Assembly: GCF_029871245.1 (NCBI RefSeq)
Contig: NZ_SSON01000081.1
Coordinates: 17,273-81,272, forward strand
Source of the DNA: Pseudomonas sp. BN102
GTDB taxonomy: Bacteria; Pseudomonadota; Gammaproteobacteria; Pseudomonadales; Pseudomonadaceae
Length of the DNA stretch: 64,000 nucleotides
Direction: 5' to 3'
The position numbers and the translations under genes were made by a program. The notes below the pieces were generated by a model. That model ran no database searches. It was given only the letters and a program-made list of their open reading frames with translations, and was not told the origin of the DNA. Below, in pieces: positions 1-8,910 of this stretch; position 1 is the stretch's first letter, and each line of letters opens with the position of its first letter.

Positions 1-179
1 CCACAACCTACAGGCAGGTTCGCGTTTCTGTGGGGGCGAATTCATTCGCGAAAGGACCGCAGCATAGTCCCATAGGTTGGCGCTGAGGAACGAAGCCCAA
101 CACAACGGCTCGACCGCGAACGTTGGGCTTCGCTTAGCTCAGCCACAACCTACAGGCAGGATCGCGTTTCTGTGGGGCG
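1..179. repeat. Cluster of dispersed intergenic repeats
   Basis: Bases 1-35 recur almost exactly at 143-177 (one mismatch). Between them lie a copy of the gaattcattcgc repeat family (31-50) and an inverted-repeat hairpin at 71-153, whose arms read aggttggcgctgaggaacg and its near reverse complement. The hairpin has a second copy at 10448-10526. No gene is visible here. These look like non-autonomous dispersed repeats of Pseudomonas; I cannot assign them to a named family. Confidence 0.7.
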
Positions 180-707
180 TTACTTGCCGTAGTTTTTCAC
201 CGCCTCCAGCCAGGCGGGATCGAGGCAGTTCTGCTCCACATCCAGTCCTTGCGCCTCCATCGCCTCGCGGTGCTGGTCGATTTCGCGCGTCATCTGGTTG
301 AGATCGGAAAGATTGCCGTCCAGCTGGTGCATCTGGGTCAGGCCCAGGTGGTAGAAACGCAGCAGCTTCATGGCCGCCGGATCGCGGGCTGCGACGCCCT
401 CCTTGACCCGGTGCATCACGTTGCCGACGCGCATCAGGTTGCGTTTGAGCTGCCAACCGTAGACAGCCGGAGCCATCCAGGGCCGCGGCCAGAGCTGGAT
501 GCGCACCACGGCCACGGTGAAGGCGAGACCGGCCAGGACGCCGACCAGGTTCCAGCGGAAGTTGTCACCACCGGGTTCGCCGAACAGCTGCACGCTGAAG
601 GTGGCAAACAGCATGGCCAGCACCAGGAACAGGCTGGCAACGACCAGTGTGATGCGCCGCGTCTGCTGCCGATAGAGCTCGGGGCTCATGGGGCGGATTT
701 CGAACAT
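180..707 (-). CDS. DUF3087 family inner-membrane protein
   Basis: This 175-residue protein has two hydrophobic segments near the N-terminus (about residues 17-38 and 48-66), then a charged, probably cytoplasmic helical region. Sequence and length fit the DUF3087 family of small gammaproteobacterial membrane proteins, whose function is unknown. It lies 33 bp downstream of hrpA on the same strand, so it could be co-transcribed with the helicase. The start is the first Met of the frame, MFEIRPMSPE; an internal Met at residue 7 is a possible alternative. No catalytic motif is visible. Confidence 0.8.
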   Translation of the reverse strand: MFEIRPMSPELYRQQTRRITLVVASLFLVLAMLFATFSVQLFGEPGGDNFRWNLVGVLAGLAFTVAVVRIQLWPRPWMAPAVYGWQLKRNLMRVGNVMHRVKEGVAARDPAAMKLLRFYHLGLTQMHQLDGNLSDLNQMTREIDQHREAMEAQGLDVEQNCLDPAWLEAVKNYGK

Positions 708-740
708 CGGACAGGATTCCTCCAGGCTCGGTCGGAGGCC

Positions 741-3700
741 TCAGGCCTCCACCTCTTTCCATTGCTTGGCCATGCGTTTGTCGGAGACCGGCATGCGGGT
801 GCCCAGTTGCTGGGCGAACAGGGACACGCGGTATTCCTCCAGCATCCAGCGATAGAGCACCAGGCTGGGGTCGCGCTTGCCCTCCTGGGCGTGCTTGGCC
901 AGGCGTGCCTGGTACTGCTCCCAATAACCGGCCAGCTCGCCGGACCAGACGCGGTCGCGCTGCAGCTGGGCGGCGATCTTGTCGAAGCGCTGCTCGATGG
1001 CCTTGAGGTAGCGCGGCAGTTCCTTCAGCCATTCGGCCGGGGTCTCGCGAACGAAGCCCGGATAGACCAGGTTGCCCAGCTGCGCCTTGATGTCGTTGAG
1101 CGCGACCGCCTGGGCCAAGTCGATGCGGCCCTTGAAGCGCTTCTGCAGGCCGTGCCAGAGCTTGAGGATGTCCAGGGTCAGCCTGGCCAGGCGCTCGGCA
1201 TGCTCGGCCCAGGCGCCACGCTTTTTCTCCGCCAGGGAGGCCAGAGCGGCGCCGTCGCGGGGCAGGCTGGCTTCACCGTCGAGGATGCAGCTGTCCAGGC
1301 TGGCCAGGAGGATATCCTCCACCAGCGCATCGACCCGTCCCAGGTCGCGATAGAGCAGGCCCAACTCGGTGAGCCCCGGCAGTTTGCCGCGGAGGAACTT
1401 GGCGGTGTCCGCCAGCTGTTGCAGCAGCAGACGCTGCAAGGCGCGGCGGTGCTGCCACTCGGCCTCGGCCTGGGTCGGGAAGCGGCCTTCCTTGACGGTA
1501 CCGCCCTCCTCCACCAGCGCCGGGTAGACGGTCATCGAGAGGCCGGCGACCTTCTGCTGGGTCTTCTCCGCCACCTGGGCGAAGCCCTTGGCTTCCACCG
1601 GTTTCTGTTCCTTCTGCGCCTGGGGGATGGCCAGGGCGGCCTGGCTGGCTTCGGCGAAGCGCGCGGTGACCTCGGCCAGGTCACGGCCTTCGCCGAGGAA
1701 CTTGCCACGGGCGTCCACCACTTCCAGGTTCATCTTCAGGTGGCTTTCCAGCTGGGTGGCGGCCTCGCTCCAGGCCTCTTCCGGCACGCGGGCGCCGGTC
1801 ATTCGTTGCAATTCGCGGCCCAGGGACTCCGGCAGGGAGCCCTGTGCGAAGGTGATCTTGTCCAATGCGGCTTTCACAAAGTCCGGCACCGGCACGAAGT
1901 TCTTGCGCATCGCCTTGGGCAAGTTGCGCACCAGCGCCACGCATTTGGCCTCCAGCAGGCCGGGCACCAGCCATTCCAGGCGCTCCGCCGGCAGTTGCGG
2001 CAGGAGCGGCGCCGGCACCCTCAGGGTCACGCCGTCGCGGACGTGGCCAGGCTCGAAGTGATAGGAAAGCGGCAAATCCAGCTCGCCCAGGCGCAGCTTG
2101 TCCGGGTACTGCGCAGCGGTGACTTCGCTGGCTTCACGGGCCAGCACGTCTTCCTCGCGCATGATGAGCAGGTCGGGGTTCTGCGCCCGTTCGCGCTCGT
2201 ACCACTTCTCGAAGCTGGCGGTCTGGTAAATGTCCGCCGGCAAGCGCGCGGCGTAGTAAGCGAAAAGGGTTTCCTCGTCGGCGAGAATGTCGCGACGGCG
2301 GGCCTTGGCTTCCAGTTCGTCGAGCCTTTCCAGCAGCTGCCGGTTGGCGGCCAGGCATTTCGCCTTGCTGTGGATCTCGCCCCGCACCAAGCCTTCGCGG
2401 ATGAACAGCTCGCGGGAGACTTCCGGGTCGATCGGGCCGTAGTGAACGGCGCGGCGGCCGACGATGATCAAGCCGTAAAGGGTGACCTGCTCGAAGGCCA
2501 CCACCTGGCCACGGCGTTTCTCCCAGTGGGGTTCCAGGTGGTTTTTCTTCACCAGGTGGGCGGCCAGCGGCTCCAGCCAGTCCGGCTCGATCTTCGCCAC
2601 CATGCGCGCGAACAGCTTGGTGGTTTCCACCAGCTCGGCGGCCATGATCCATTGCGGGCGCTTCCTGGCGATGGCAGTGCCGGGGTGTACCCAGAAACGC
2701 CGCTGGCGTGCGCCGAGGTAGTCGCCCTCCTCGGTCTTCTGGCCGATCTGGCTGAGCAGGCCGCAGAGGATCGCCTTGTGCACCTTGGCGTAGTCGATGC
2801 TGCGCTCCCCGGACTCCTCGCTCCTACCTTTGCCGGCGTCGGGGAAGAGCTTCAGCTCGCGGCAGATCAGCACCAGCTGGCGGTGGGCATCGCGCCATTC
2901 GCGCAGGCGCAGGTAGTTGAGGAAGTTCTTCCGGCACCAGCTGCGCAGCGGGTTGGACCCCAGCGCCTGGCGCTGTTCCTCGAAACCGCGCCAGAGGTTG
3001 ATCAGTGCGGCGAAGTCGGAGTCCACGTCCTTCCATTGGGCATGGGCCTGATCGGCGGCCTGCTGGCGTTCCATGGGGCGCTCACGCGGGTCCTGCACCG
3101 AGAGCGCGGCGGCGATCACCAGCACCTCGTCGAGGCTGCCCTGGTGGACGCCTTCCAGCACCATGCGACCCAGGCGCGGGTCGATGGGCAGGCGCGCCAG
3201 CTGACGGCCGATCGGGGTGAGCTGGCTCTCACGGTTCACCGCTGAAAGTTCCTGCAGCAGGGTGAAGCCGTCCTTGATCGCCTTGCCGTCCGGCGGCTCG
3301 ATGAAGGGGAAGGCCTCGATGTCGCCCAGGCGCAGGTGGAGCATCTGCAGGATCACCGCCGCCAGGTTGGTGCGCAGGATCTCCGGGTCGGTGAAGTCCG
3401 GCCGGGAAAGGAAATCCTCCTCGCTGTAGAGGCGCACGCAGATGCCCGGCTCGACCCGGCCGCAACGGCCTTTGCGCTGGTTGGCGCTGGCCTGGGACAC
3501 GGCTTCCACCGGCAGGCGCTGGACCTTGGCACGGTAGCTGTAGCGGCTGATGCGCGCGGTGCCGCTGTCGATCACATAGCGGATGCCCGGCACCGTCAGC
3601 GAGGTTTCCGCGACGTTGGTGGCCAGGACTATCTTGCGACCCGCCATGGGCTGGAAGATCTTCTGCTGCTCGGCCGGGGTCAGCCGTGCATAAAGAGGCA

Positions 3701-4682
3701 ATACCTCGGTGTGCCGCAGGTTGGCCTTGCGCAGCACCTCGGCGCAGTCGCGGATTTCCCGCTCGCCGGGGAGGAACACCAGCACATCGCCAGGGCGCTT
3801 GCCCACGTCGCGTTCATGGGCGGTGATCTCGTCCAGGGCACGCAGGATGCCCTGGTCAACGGAGAGGTCGTCGAACAGCGCTTCGCCGTCTTCGTCCACC
3901 TCGGCGGCGAGCGGCCGGTACCAGGTGTCCACCGGGTAAGTGCGGCCGGAGACTTCAATGATGGGCGCCTCACCGAAATGTTTCGAGAATCGCTCCAGAT
4001 CGATGGTGGCCGAGGTGATGATCAACTTGAGGTCGGGCCGACGCGGCAGCAGGGTCTTGAGGTAGCCGAGGAGGAAGTCGATGTTCAGGCTGCGCTCGTG
4101 GGCCTCGTCGACGATGATGGTGTCGTAGCGTTCGAGGAAGCGGTCGTGCTGGGTTTCCGCAAGGAGGATACCGTCGGTCATCAGCTTGATCAGGCTGCGT
4201 TCGTTGGACTGGTCCTCGAAACGCACCTGGTAGCCCACCAGCTCGCCCAGGGGGCTGCCGATCTCCTCCGCCACGCGGGTCGCGACGCTGCGTGCCGCCA
4301 ATCGGCGCGGCTGGGTATGGCCGATCAGGCCGTGGGCGCCGCGGCCGAGCTCCAGGCAGATCTTCGGCAGCTGGGTGGTCTTGCCCGATCCGGTCTCACC
4401 GGCGATCACCAGCACCTGGTGCTTCTCCAGCGCGGCCTTGATCTCGTCGCGCTTGGCGGCGATGGGCAGGGCATCGTCGTAACGCATCACCGGCACGCTG
4501 GCGCGGCGCGCCTCGGCCCTCGCCACCGAAGCCTGGAAGCGCTCGGCCCACTGCGCCAGCTTCGCCTCGTCCGGGTTCTTGCGCAGTTCGTGGAGCTGCC
4601 GGCGCAGGCGATGTCGGTCGGCGCCCATGGCCTGGTCGAGGCGTTGCAGGAGTTGTTCGGGGCTGGGGGATTGCTCGCTCAT
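741..4682 (-). CDS. hrpA: ATP-dependent RNA helicase HrpA (DEAH box)
   Basis: A 1313-residue DEAH-box RNA helicase of the HrpA family, acting in cytoplasmic RNA metabolism. Visible motifs are Walker A GETGSGKTTQ (about residues 95-104), motif II DEAH (192-195) and motif III SAT (224-226). The Q/R-rich motif VI, the HA2 and OB-fold regions and the long HrpA-specific C-terminal domain follow. Length is normal for the family (about 1300). I start at MSEQSPSPEQ (4682), because the 37 upstream in-frame residues are low-complexity and overlap intergenic sequence. In P. aeruginosa this gene also precedes fadD1/fadD2. Confidence 0.95.
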   Translation of the reverse strand: MSEQSPSPEQLLQRLDQAMGADRHRLRRQLHELRKNPDEAKLAQWAERFQASVARAEARRASVPVMRYDDALPIAAKRDEIKAALEKHQVLVIAGETGSGKTTQLPKICLELGRGAHGLIGHTQPRRLAARSVATRVAEEIGSPLGELVGYQVRFEDQSNERSLIKLMTDGILLAETQHDRFLERYDTIIVDEAHERSLNIDFLLGYLKTLLPRRPDLKLIITSATIDLERFSKHFGEAPIIEVSGRTYPVDTWYRPLAAEVDEDGEALFDDLSVDQGILRALDEITAHERDVGKRPGDVLVFLPGEREIRDCAEVLRKANLRHTEVLPLYARLTPAEQQKIFQPMAGRKIVLATNVAETSLTVPGIRYVIDSGTARISRYSYRAKVQRLPVEAVSQASANQRKGRCGRVEPGICVRLYSEEDFLSRPDFTDPEILRTNLAAVILQMLHLRLGDIEAFPFIEPPDGKAIKDGFTLLQELSAVNRESQLTPIGRQLARLPIDPRLGRMVLEGVHQGSLDEVLVIAAALSVQDPRERPMERQQAADQAHAQWKDVDSDFAALINLWRGFEEQRQALGSNPLRSWCRKNFLNYLRLREWRDAHRQLVLICRELKLFPDAGKGRSEESGERSIDYAKVHKAILCGLLSQIGQKTEEGDYLGARQRRFWVHPGTAIARKRPQWIMAAELVETTKLFARMVAKIEPDWLEPLAAHLVKKNHLEPHWEKRRGQVVAFEQVTLYGLIIVGRRAVHYGPIDPEVSRELFIREGLVRGEIHSKAKCLAANRQLLERLDELEAKARRRDILADEETLFAYYAARLPADIYQTASFEKWYERERAQNPDLLIMREEDVLAREASEVTAAQYPDKLRLGELDLPLSYHFEPGHVRDGVTLRVPAPLLPQLPAERLEWLVPGLLEAKCVALVRNLPKAMRKNFVPVPDFVKAALDKITFAQGSLPESLGRELQRMTGARVPEEAWSEAATQLESHLKMNLEVVDARGKFLGEGRDLAEVTARFAEASQAALAIPQAQKEQKPVEAKGFAQVAEKTQQKVAGLSMTVYPALVEEGGTVKEGRFPTQAEAEWQHRRALQRLLLQQLADTAKFLRGKLPGLTELGLLYRDLGRVDALVEDILLASLDSCILDGEASLPRDGAALASLAEKKRGAWAEHAERLARLTLDILKLWHGLQKRFKGRIDLAQAVALNDIKAQLGNLVYPGFVRETPAEWLKELPRYLKAIEQRFDKIAAQLQRDRVWSGELAGYWEQYQARLAKHAQEGKRDPSLVLYRWMLEEYRVSLFAQQLGTRMPVSDKRMAKQWKEVEA

Positions 4683-4755
4683 CGGATCCGCTGATTCTGC
4701 TGCTGTTTTCGGCAAGAGCGGAATTGTCGCAGATTTCCCCCGCCGAGGGCGGCGA

Positions 4756-4853
4756 CCTGTAGGGGCGAAATTCATTCGCCACGGGCGGCGCAACTACCCC
4801 ATGCAGGGCCTGCGGTGGACCTGCGGCCCACTTGGCGATTGAAATCGCCCCTG
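4756..4853. repeat. Inverted-repeat element, gaattcattcgcc family
   Basis: A roughly 100-bp intergenic element flanked by inverted arms: ctgtaggggcgaaattcat at the left and a diverged reverse complement, ggcgattgaaatcgcccct, at 4833-4851. Related copies lie at 31-50, 10405-10429, 17421-17448 and 59545-59645. It sits between hrpA and the fadD1 terminator and carries no gene. Confidence 0.7.
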
Positions 4854-4903
4854 CACCGCCCTAGGGAAAGGGGCAGGCCGAATGTGCGACATGTTCGGAA
4901 ACG

Positions 4904-4931
4904 ACAAGGCCCCGCGATTGCGGGGCCTTGT
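4904..4931 (-). terminator. Rho-independent terminator after fadD1
   Basis: A 12-bp perfect inverted repeat (acaaggccccgc / gcggggccttgt, 4-nt loop) lies 16 bp beyond the fadD1 stop codon. The stem is strong and GC-rich, but the U tract is weak. It may act in both directions. Confidence 0.75.
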
Positions 4932-4947
4932 CTGGAGCAGAGCGGGA

Positions 4948-6654
4948 TCAGGCCTTGACCTGTTCCTTCTTCGCGTTGAGCTTCTTCAGCTCTTCGTCAC
5001 GCAGTTCGCGGCGCAGGATCTTGCCGACGTTGGTGGTCGGCAGGCTGTCGCGGAACTCGATGGCACGGGGCACCTTGTAGCCGGTGACGTTGCTGCGCAT
5101 GTGCTCCATCACCTGTTCCTTGGTCAGGCTGACGCCGGGCTTGGCCACCACGAACATCTTGATCGCCTCGCCGGATTTCTCGTCCGGCACGCCGATGGCG
5201 GCGCACTGCAGCACGCCTGGCAGGGTCACCAGTACGTCTTCCAGCTCGTTCGGGTACACGTTGAAGCCGGACACCAGGATCATGTCCTTCTTGCGATCGA
5301 CGATGCGCATGAAGCCGTCGTCCTGGATCACCGCGATGTCGCCGGTCTTCAGCCAGCCGTCGGCGTCGAGGATTTCGTCGGTAGCCTCCTGGCGTTGCCA
5401 GTAGCCCTTCATCACCTGCGGACCCTTGACGCAGAGTTCGCCCGGGGCGCCCCGCCCGACATCATTGCCGGCGTCGTCCACCACCTTGCACTGGGTGGAC
5501 GGAACCGGGATACCGATGGTGCCGATCTGGTTGTTCTCGAAGGTGTTCACCGACACCACCGGGCTGGTCTCGGTCATGCCGTAGCCTTCGCAGATGGCGC
5601 AGCCGGTGACCTCTTCCCAGCGCTCGGCCGCGGCCTGTTGCAAGGCCATGCCGCCGGAGAAGGTGGCCTTCAGCGAGGAGAAGTCCAGGTTGCGGAAATC
5701 CTGGTTGTTGCACAGGGCCACGAACAGGGTGTTCAGGCCGACGAAGCCGGTGAACTTCCACTGCGCCAGCTCTTTGGTCATGGCCGGCAGATCGCGCGGG
5801 TTGCTGATCAGGATGTTGTGGCCGCCGATCAGCATCATCGCCATGCAATGGAAGGTGAAGGCGTAGATGTGATAGAGCGGCAGCGGGGCGATGAGGATCT
5901 CGCTGCCCTCACTCATGTTGGCCCCCATCAGCGCCTTGACCTGGAGCATGTTGGCCACCAGGTTGCGGTGGGTCAGCATCGCGCCCTTGGCCACACCCGT
6001 GGTGCCGCCGGTGTACTGCAGCACGGCGATGTCGCCGCTCGGCGGGCTGGCTTCGGCCACGGCGCGGCCACGCCCCTTGGCCAGGGCGTCGTTGAGCTTG
6101 ACCGCCTGGGGCAGCTTGAAGGGCGGCACCATCTTCTTCACATGCTTGATCACGGCATTGACCAGGATGCGCTTGAAGGCCGGCAGCAGGTCGCCCACTT
6201 CGGTGATTATGACGTGCTTGACACCGGTCTTCGGCAGCACGTCCTCGGCCAGGTGGGCCATGTTGGCCAGGCAGACCAGCGCCTTGGCGCCGGCGTCGTT
6301 GAACTGGTGCTCCATCTCCCGCGCGGTGTACAGCGGGTTGGTGTTGACCACCACCATGCCGGCACGGATGGCGCCGAACACTACCACCGGGTATTGCAGG
6401 ATGTTCGGCAACTGCACGGCAATGCGGTCGCCGGGCTTGAGGTCAGTGTGGTTCTGCAGGTAGGCGGCGAAGGCACCGGACAGCTCGTAGAGCTCGCCGT
6501 AGGTGAGGGTCTTGCCCAGGTTGCTGAATGCAGGCTTGTCGGCAAAGCGTTGGCAGGACTGCTTCAGTACCGCCTGGACATTGGGGTACTGATCGGCATT
6601 GATCTCGGCAGGAACGCCCGCTGGATACTTGTCCTTCCAGAAGTTTTCGGTCAT
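4948..6654 (-). CDS. fadD1: Long-chain-fatty-acid-CoA ligase FadD1
   Basis: A 568-residue acyl-CoA synthetase of the AMP-forming (ANL) superfamily. It activates long-chain fatty acids with ATP and CoA for beta-oxidation and is probably peripheral to the inner membrane. The AMP-binding P-loop YTGGTTGVAKGA spans residues 214-225. The FadD signature region (DGWLKTGDIA, then VDRKKDMILVSGFNVYPNE) is intact near residue 430. It is a close paralogue of fadD2 immediately upstream. The 341-bp gap between the two genes suggests its own promoter. The start MTENFWKDKY has a taggag ribosome-binding site. Confidence 0.95.
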   Translation of the reverse strand: MTENFWKDKYPAGVPAEINADQYPNVQAVLKQSCQRFADKPAFSNLGKTLTYGELYELSGAFAAYLQNHTDLKPGDRIAVQLPNILQYPVVVFGAIRAGMVVVNTNPLYTAREMEHQFNDAGAKALVCLANMAHLAEDVLPKTGVKHVIITEVGDLLPAFKRILVNAVIKHVKKMVPPFKLPQAVKLNDALAKGRGRAVAEASPPSGDIAVLQYTGGTTGVAKGAMLTHRNLVANMLQVKALMGANMSEGSEILIAPLPLYHIYAFTFHCMAMMLIGGHNILISNPRDLPAMTKELAQWKFTGFVGLNTLFVALCNNQDFRNLDFSSLKATFSGGMALQQAAAERWEEVTGCAICEGYGMTETSPVVSVNTFENNQIGTIGIPVPSTQCKVVDDAGNDVGRGAPGELCVKGPQVMKGYWQRQEATDEILDADGWLKTGDIAVIQDDGFMRIVDRKKDMILVSGFNVYPNELEDVLVTLPGVLQCAAIGVPDEKSGEAIKMFVVAKPGVSLTKEQVMEHMRSNVTGYKVPRAIEFRDSLPTTNVGKILRRELRDEELKKLNAKKEQVKA

Positions 6655-6995
6655 GGAAGCCCACTCCTAAGCAACAGCTGATTTTCACTGTCCTCGAGGA
6701 CAGTTATTTGTTGTGTTCTGTGCGATTGTGCGCCCGTCCGGGCAAAAAAACGCGCCGAGAGTAGCAGCTTTGCCAAAGGGCCACCAGCACCAAACCAGCC
6801 CTAGCCAGTCACAAAAATGACCAGACACTGGTAGTCAGGTCACTTTTGGAGTTCCAACTCTAATCCGCCGACGATCCGCGGAATACGGGGCTTTCACGGG
6901 TACTGAGGGAAGCGTGACGCGGATTGGGCAGGGGGCCCGAGGAAGCGGAACGGATGAAGCGGGGCAGGACGGATCACCCGCCCTGCCCTTTCGTA
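6655..6995. promoter_or_regulatory. fadD2-fadD1 intergenic region with 18-bp operator-like palindrome
   Basis: This gene-free 341-bp gap holds the fadD1 leader on the minus strand. A perfect 18-bp palindrome, actgtcctcgaggacagt, lies at 6687-6704, with its proximal edge 32 nt upstream of the fadD1 start codon. This suggests an operator downstream of, or overlapping, the promoter. A second inverted repeat, gggcagg...cctgccc (6962-6988), follows the fadD2 stop codon and may be its terminator, though it lacks a U tract. The palindrome has the CTG-N10-CAG spacing of a LexA box but not its A/T-rich centre, so the binding protein is unknown. Confidence 0.6.
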
Positions 6996-8684
6996 TCAGG
7001 CGAAGTCGCGCAGCTCGCGACGGAGGATCTTGCCCACCGGGGTCATCGGCAGGGCGTCCTTCAGCACGATGTGCTTGGGCACCTTGTAGCCGGTGAAGTT
7101 TTCCTTGCAGTAGGCCTTCAGCTCCTCGACGCTGACGCCGCCCTCGCGGGTCACCACGAAGAGCTTCACCGCCTCGCCGGACTTGTCGTCGGGCACGCCG
7201 ATGGCCGCACAGCTGGCCACCTTGGGATGCGCCATGACCACGTCCTCGATCTCGTTCGGGTAAACGTTGAAGCCGGACACGATGATCAGGTCCTTCTTGC
7301 GATCGACGATGCGCACATAACCATCGAGATCGATCACCGCGATATCGCCGGTCTTCAGCCAGCCGTCGGCATCCAGCACCTCGGCGGTCGCCTCGGGGCG
7401 CTGCCAGTAGCCCTTCATCACCTGCGGACCCTTGATGCAGAGCTCGCCACGCTCGCCCAGCGGCAGTTCGTCGCCGTTGTCGTCGATGGTCTTGAAGGCG
7501 GTGCCCGGCACCGGAATTCCCACGGTGCCCAGGCGCGCCTGGCTGCCGTAGGGGTTGGTGCTGGCCACGGGCGAAGTCTCGGTCAGGCCATAGCCTTCCA
7601 CCACCGAGCAGCCAGTCATGGATTGCCAGCGCTCGGCCGTGGCCTTGACCAGGGCGGTGCCTCCGGAATTGGTGACCTTGAGGTTGGAGAAGTCGAGGCT
7701 CTTGAACTCGGGGTGGTCCATCAGCGCGACGAACAGGGTGTTCAGCCCCAGCAGCGCGGAGAAGCGCCACTTCTTCAGCTCCTTGATGAAGCCGCCGATG
7801 TCCCGCGGGTTGGTGATGAGGATGTTGTGGTTGCCGTTGACCATCATGCACATGCAGTTCGCGGTGAAGGCATAGATGTGGTACAGCGGCAGCGGCGCGA
7901 TCATGATCTCCTGGCCCTGCTTCATCAGCGGCGCGCCATCCGGCCCCTGCTGCGACAGGCAGGCGTCCACCTGCTGCATGTTGGCCACCAGGTTGCCGTG
8001 GGTCAGCATGGCGCCCTTGGCCACCCCGGTGGTGCCGCCGGTGTACTGCAGCACGGCGATGTCGTCCAGGCCCACCCGGACCGGCTTCAGCGCATGGCCC
8101 TGGCCCTGCTTCAGCGCCTCCTTGAAGGGCACCGCCTGGGGTAGGTGGAAGTCGGGGACCATCTTCTTCACCTTCTTCACCAGTGCGTTCACCAGCCAAC
8201 CCTTGAGGCTCGGCAGCATGTCGCCCATGCGTGCCTCGATCAGGTATTCGATCTCGGTGTCGGGCAGCACCTCTTCGACCAGCTTGCCGAACAGGTTGAT
8301 GTAGACCAGCGCACGTACCCCGGCGTCCTTGAACTGGTGACGCATCTCGCGGGCGGTGTAGAGGGGGTTGGTGTTGACCACGATCAGCCCGGCACGCAGG
8401 GCGCCGAACACGGCGATGGGGTATTGCAGGACATTGGGCATTTGCACGGCGATGCGGTCGCCGGGTTTGAGGTCGGTGTGCTTCTGCAGGTAGGCGGCGA
8501 AGGCGGCGGACTGGCGGTCCAGCTCGGCATAGGTCAGGGTCACGCCCAGGTTGCTGAAGGCCGGGCGGTCGGCGAATTTCTTGCAGGACCGCTCGAACAC
8601 CTCGATCACCGACTTGTAGGCGGCCAGATCGATATGGTTGGGCACGCCGGCAGGGCGTTTGTCGCTCCAGAAATCAGGTTGCAT
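6996..8684 (-). CDS. fadD2: Long-chain-fatty-acid-CoA ligase FadD2
   Basis: A 562-residue acyl-CoA synthetase paralogous to FadD1, with the ATP-binding motif YTGGTTGVAKGA at residues 214-225 and the conserved DGWLKTGDIAV and KKDLIIVSGFNVYPNE blocks. The upstream in-frame extension is not conserved, so I start at MQPDFWSDKRP, which aligns with the FadD1 N-terminus. The gene is divergent from the hydrolase-phaJ pair across 226 bp. Tandem fadD2-fadD1 is the P. aeruginosa arrangement, where the two enzymes are reported to differ in induction and chain-length preference. Confidence 0.95.
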   Translation of the reverse strand: MQPDFWSDKRPAGVPNHIDLAAYKSVIEVFERSCKKFADRPAFSNLGVTLTYAELDRQSAAFAAYLQKHTDLKPGDRIAVQMPNVLQYPIAVFGALRAGLIVVNTNPLYTAREMRHQFKDAGVRALVYINLFGKLVEEVLPDTEIEYLIEARMGDMLPSLKGWLVNALVKKVKKMVPDFHLPQAVPFKEALKQGQGHALKPVRVGLDDIAVLQYTGGTTGVAKGAMLTHGNLVANMQQVDACLSQQGPDGAPLMKQGQEIMIAPLPLYHIYAFTANCMCMMVNGNHNILITNPRDIGGFIKELKKWRFSALLGLNTLFVALMDHPEFKSLDFSNLKVTNSGGTALVKATAERWQSMTGCSVVEGYGLTETSPVASTNPYGSQARLGTVGIPVPGTAFKTIDDNGDELPLGERGELCIKGPQVMKGYWQRPEATAEVLDADGWLKTGDIAVIDLDGYVRIVDRKKDLIIVSGFNVYPNEIEDVVMAHPKVASCAAIGVPDDKSGEAVKLFVVTREGGVSVEELKAYCKENFTGYKVPKHIVLKDALPMTPVGKILRRELRDFA

Positions 8685-8910
8685 TTGTTCTTGTCCTCTT
8701 AGCCCTGAAAATGTCTGGCCCGCGCTGCGGGGCTGCCCGGAACTTAGCAGCTCCCTGGCAGTGCGCAAATACTCCAGCGGGCGTCATTGATCGCGTGAAT
8801 CTTGCCGCTCAAGTGTTGCGCTTCATGGAACCGGCCGGTCACCATTGGATGCTTTGCGTCATGCGACCGCCTGTGCACAATGCGCCCACGCCCCTGGCAA
8901 AGGATCCGCT

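Noticed and set aside
249-3245. 998-codon open frame on the plus strand opposite hrpA
   Set aside because: It is antisense to the well-supported hrpA gene. Its composition (rich in His, Gln, Leu, Ala) is typical of an opposite-frame shadow in high-GC DNA, and it has no recognisable domain.
6687-6704. LexA (SOS) box reading of the fadD1 palindrome
   Set aside because: The CTG-N10-CAG spacing fits, but the centre tcctcgagga lacks the alternating A/T core of Pseudomonas LexA boxes, and fadD1 is not an expected SOS gene.
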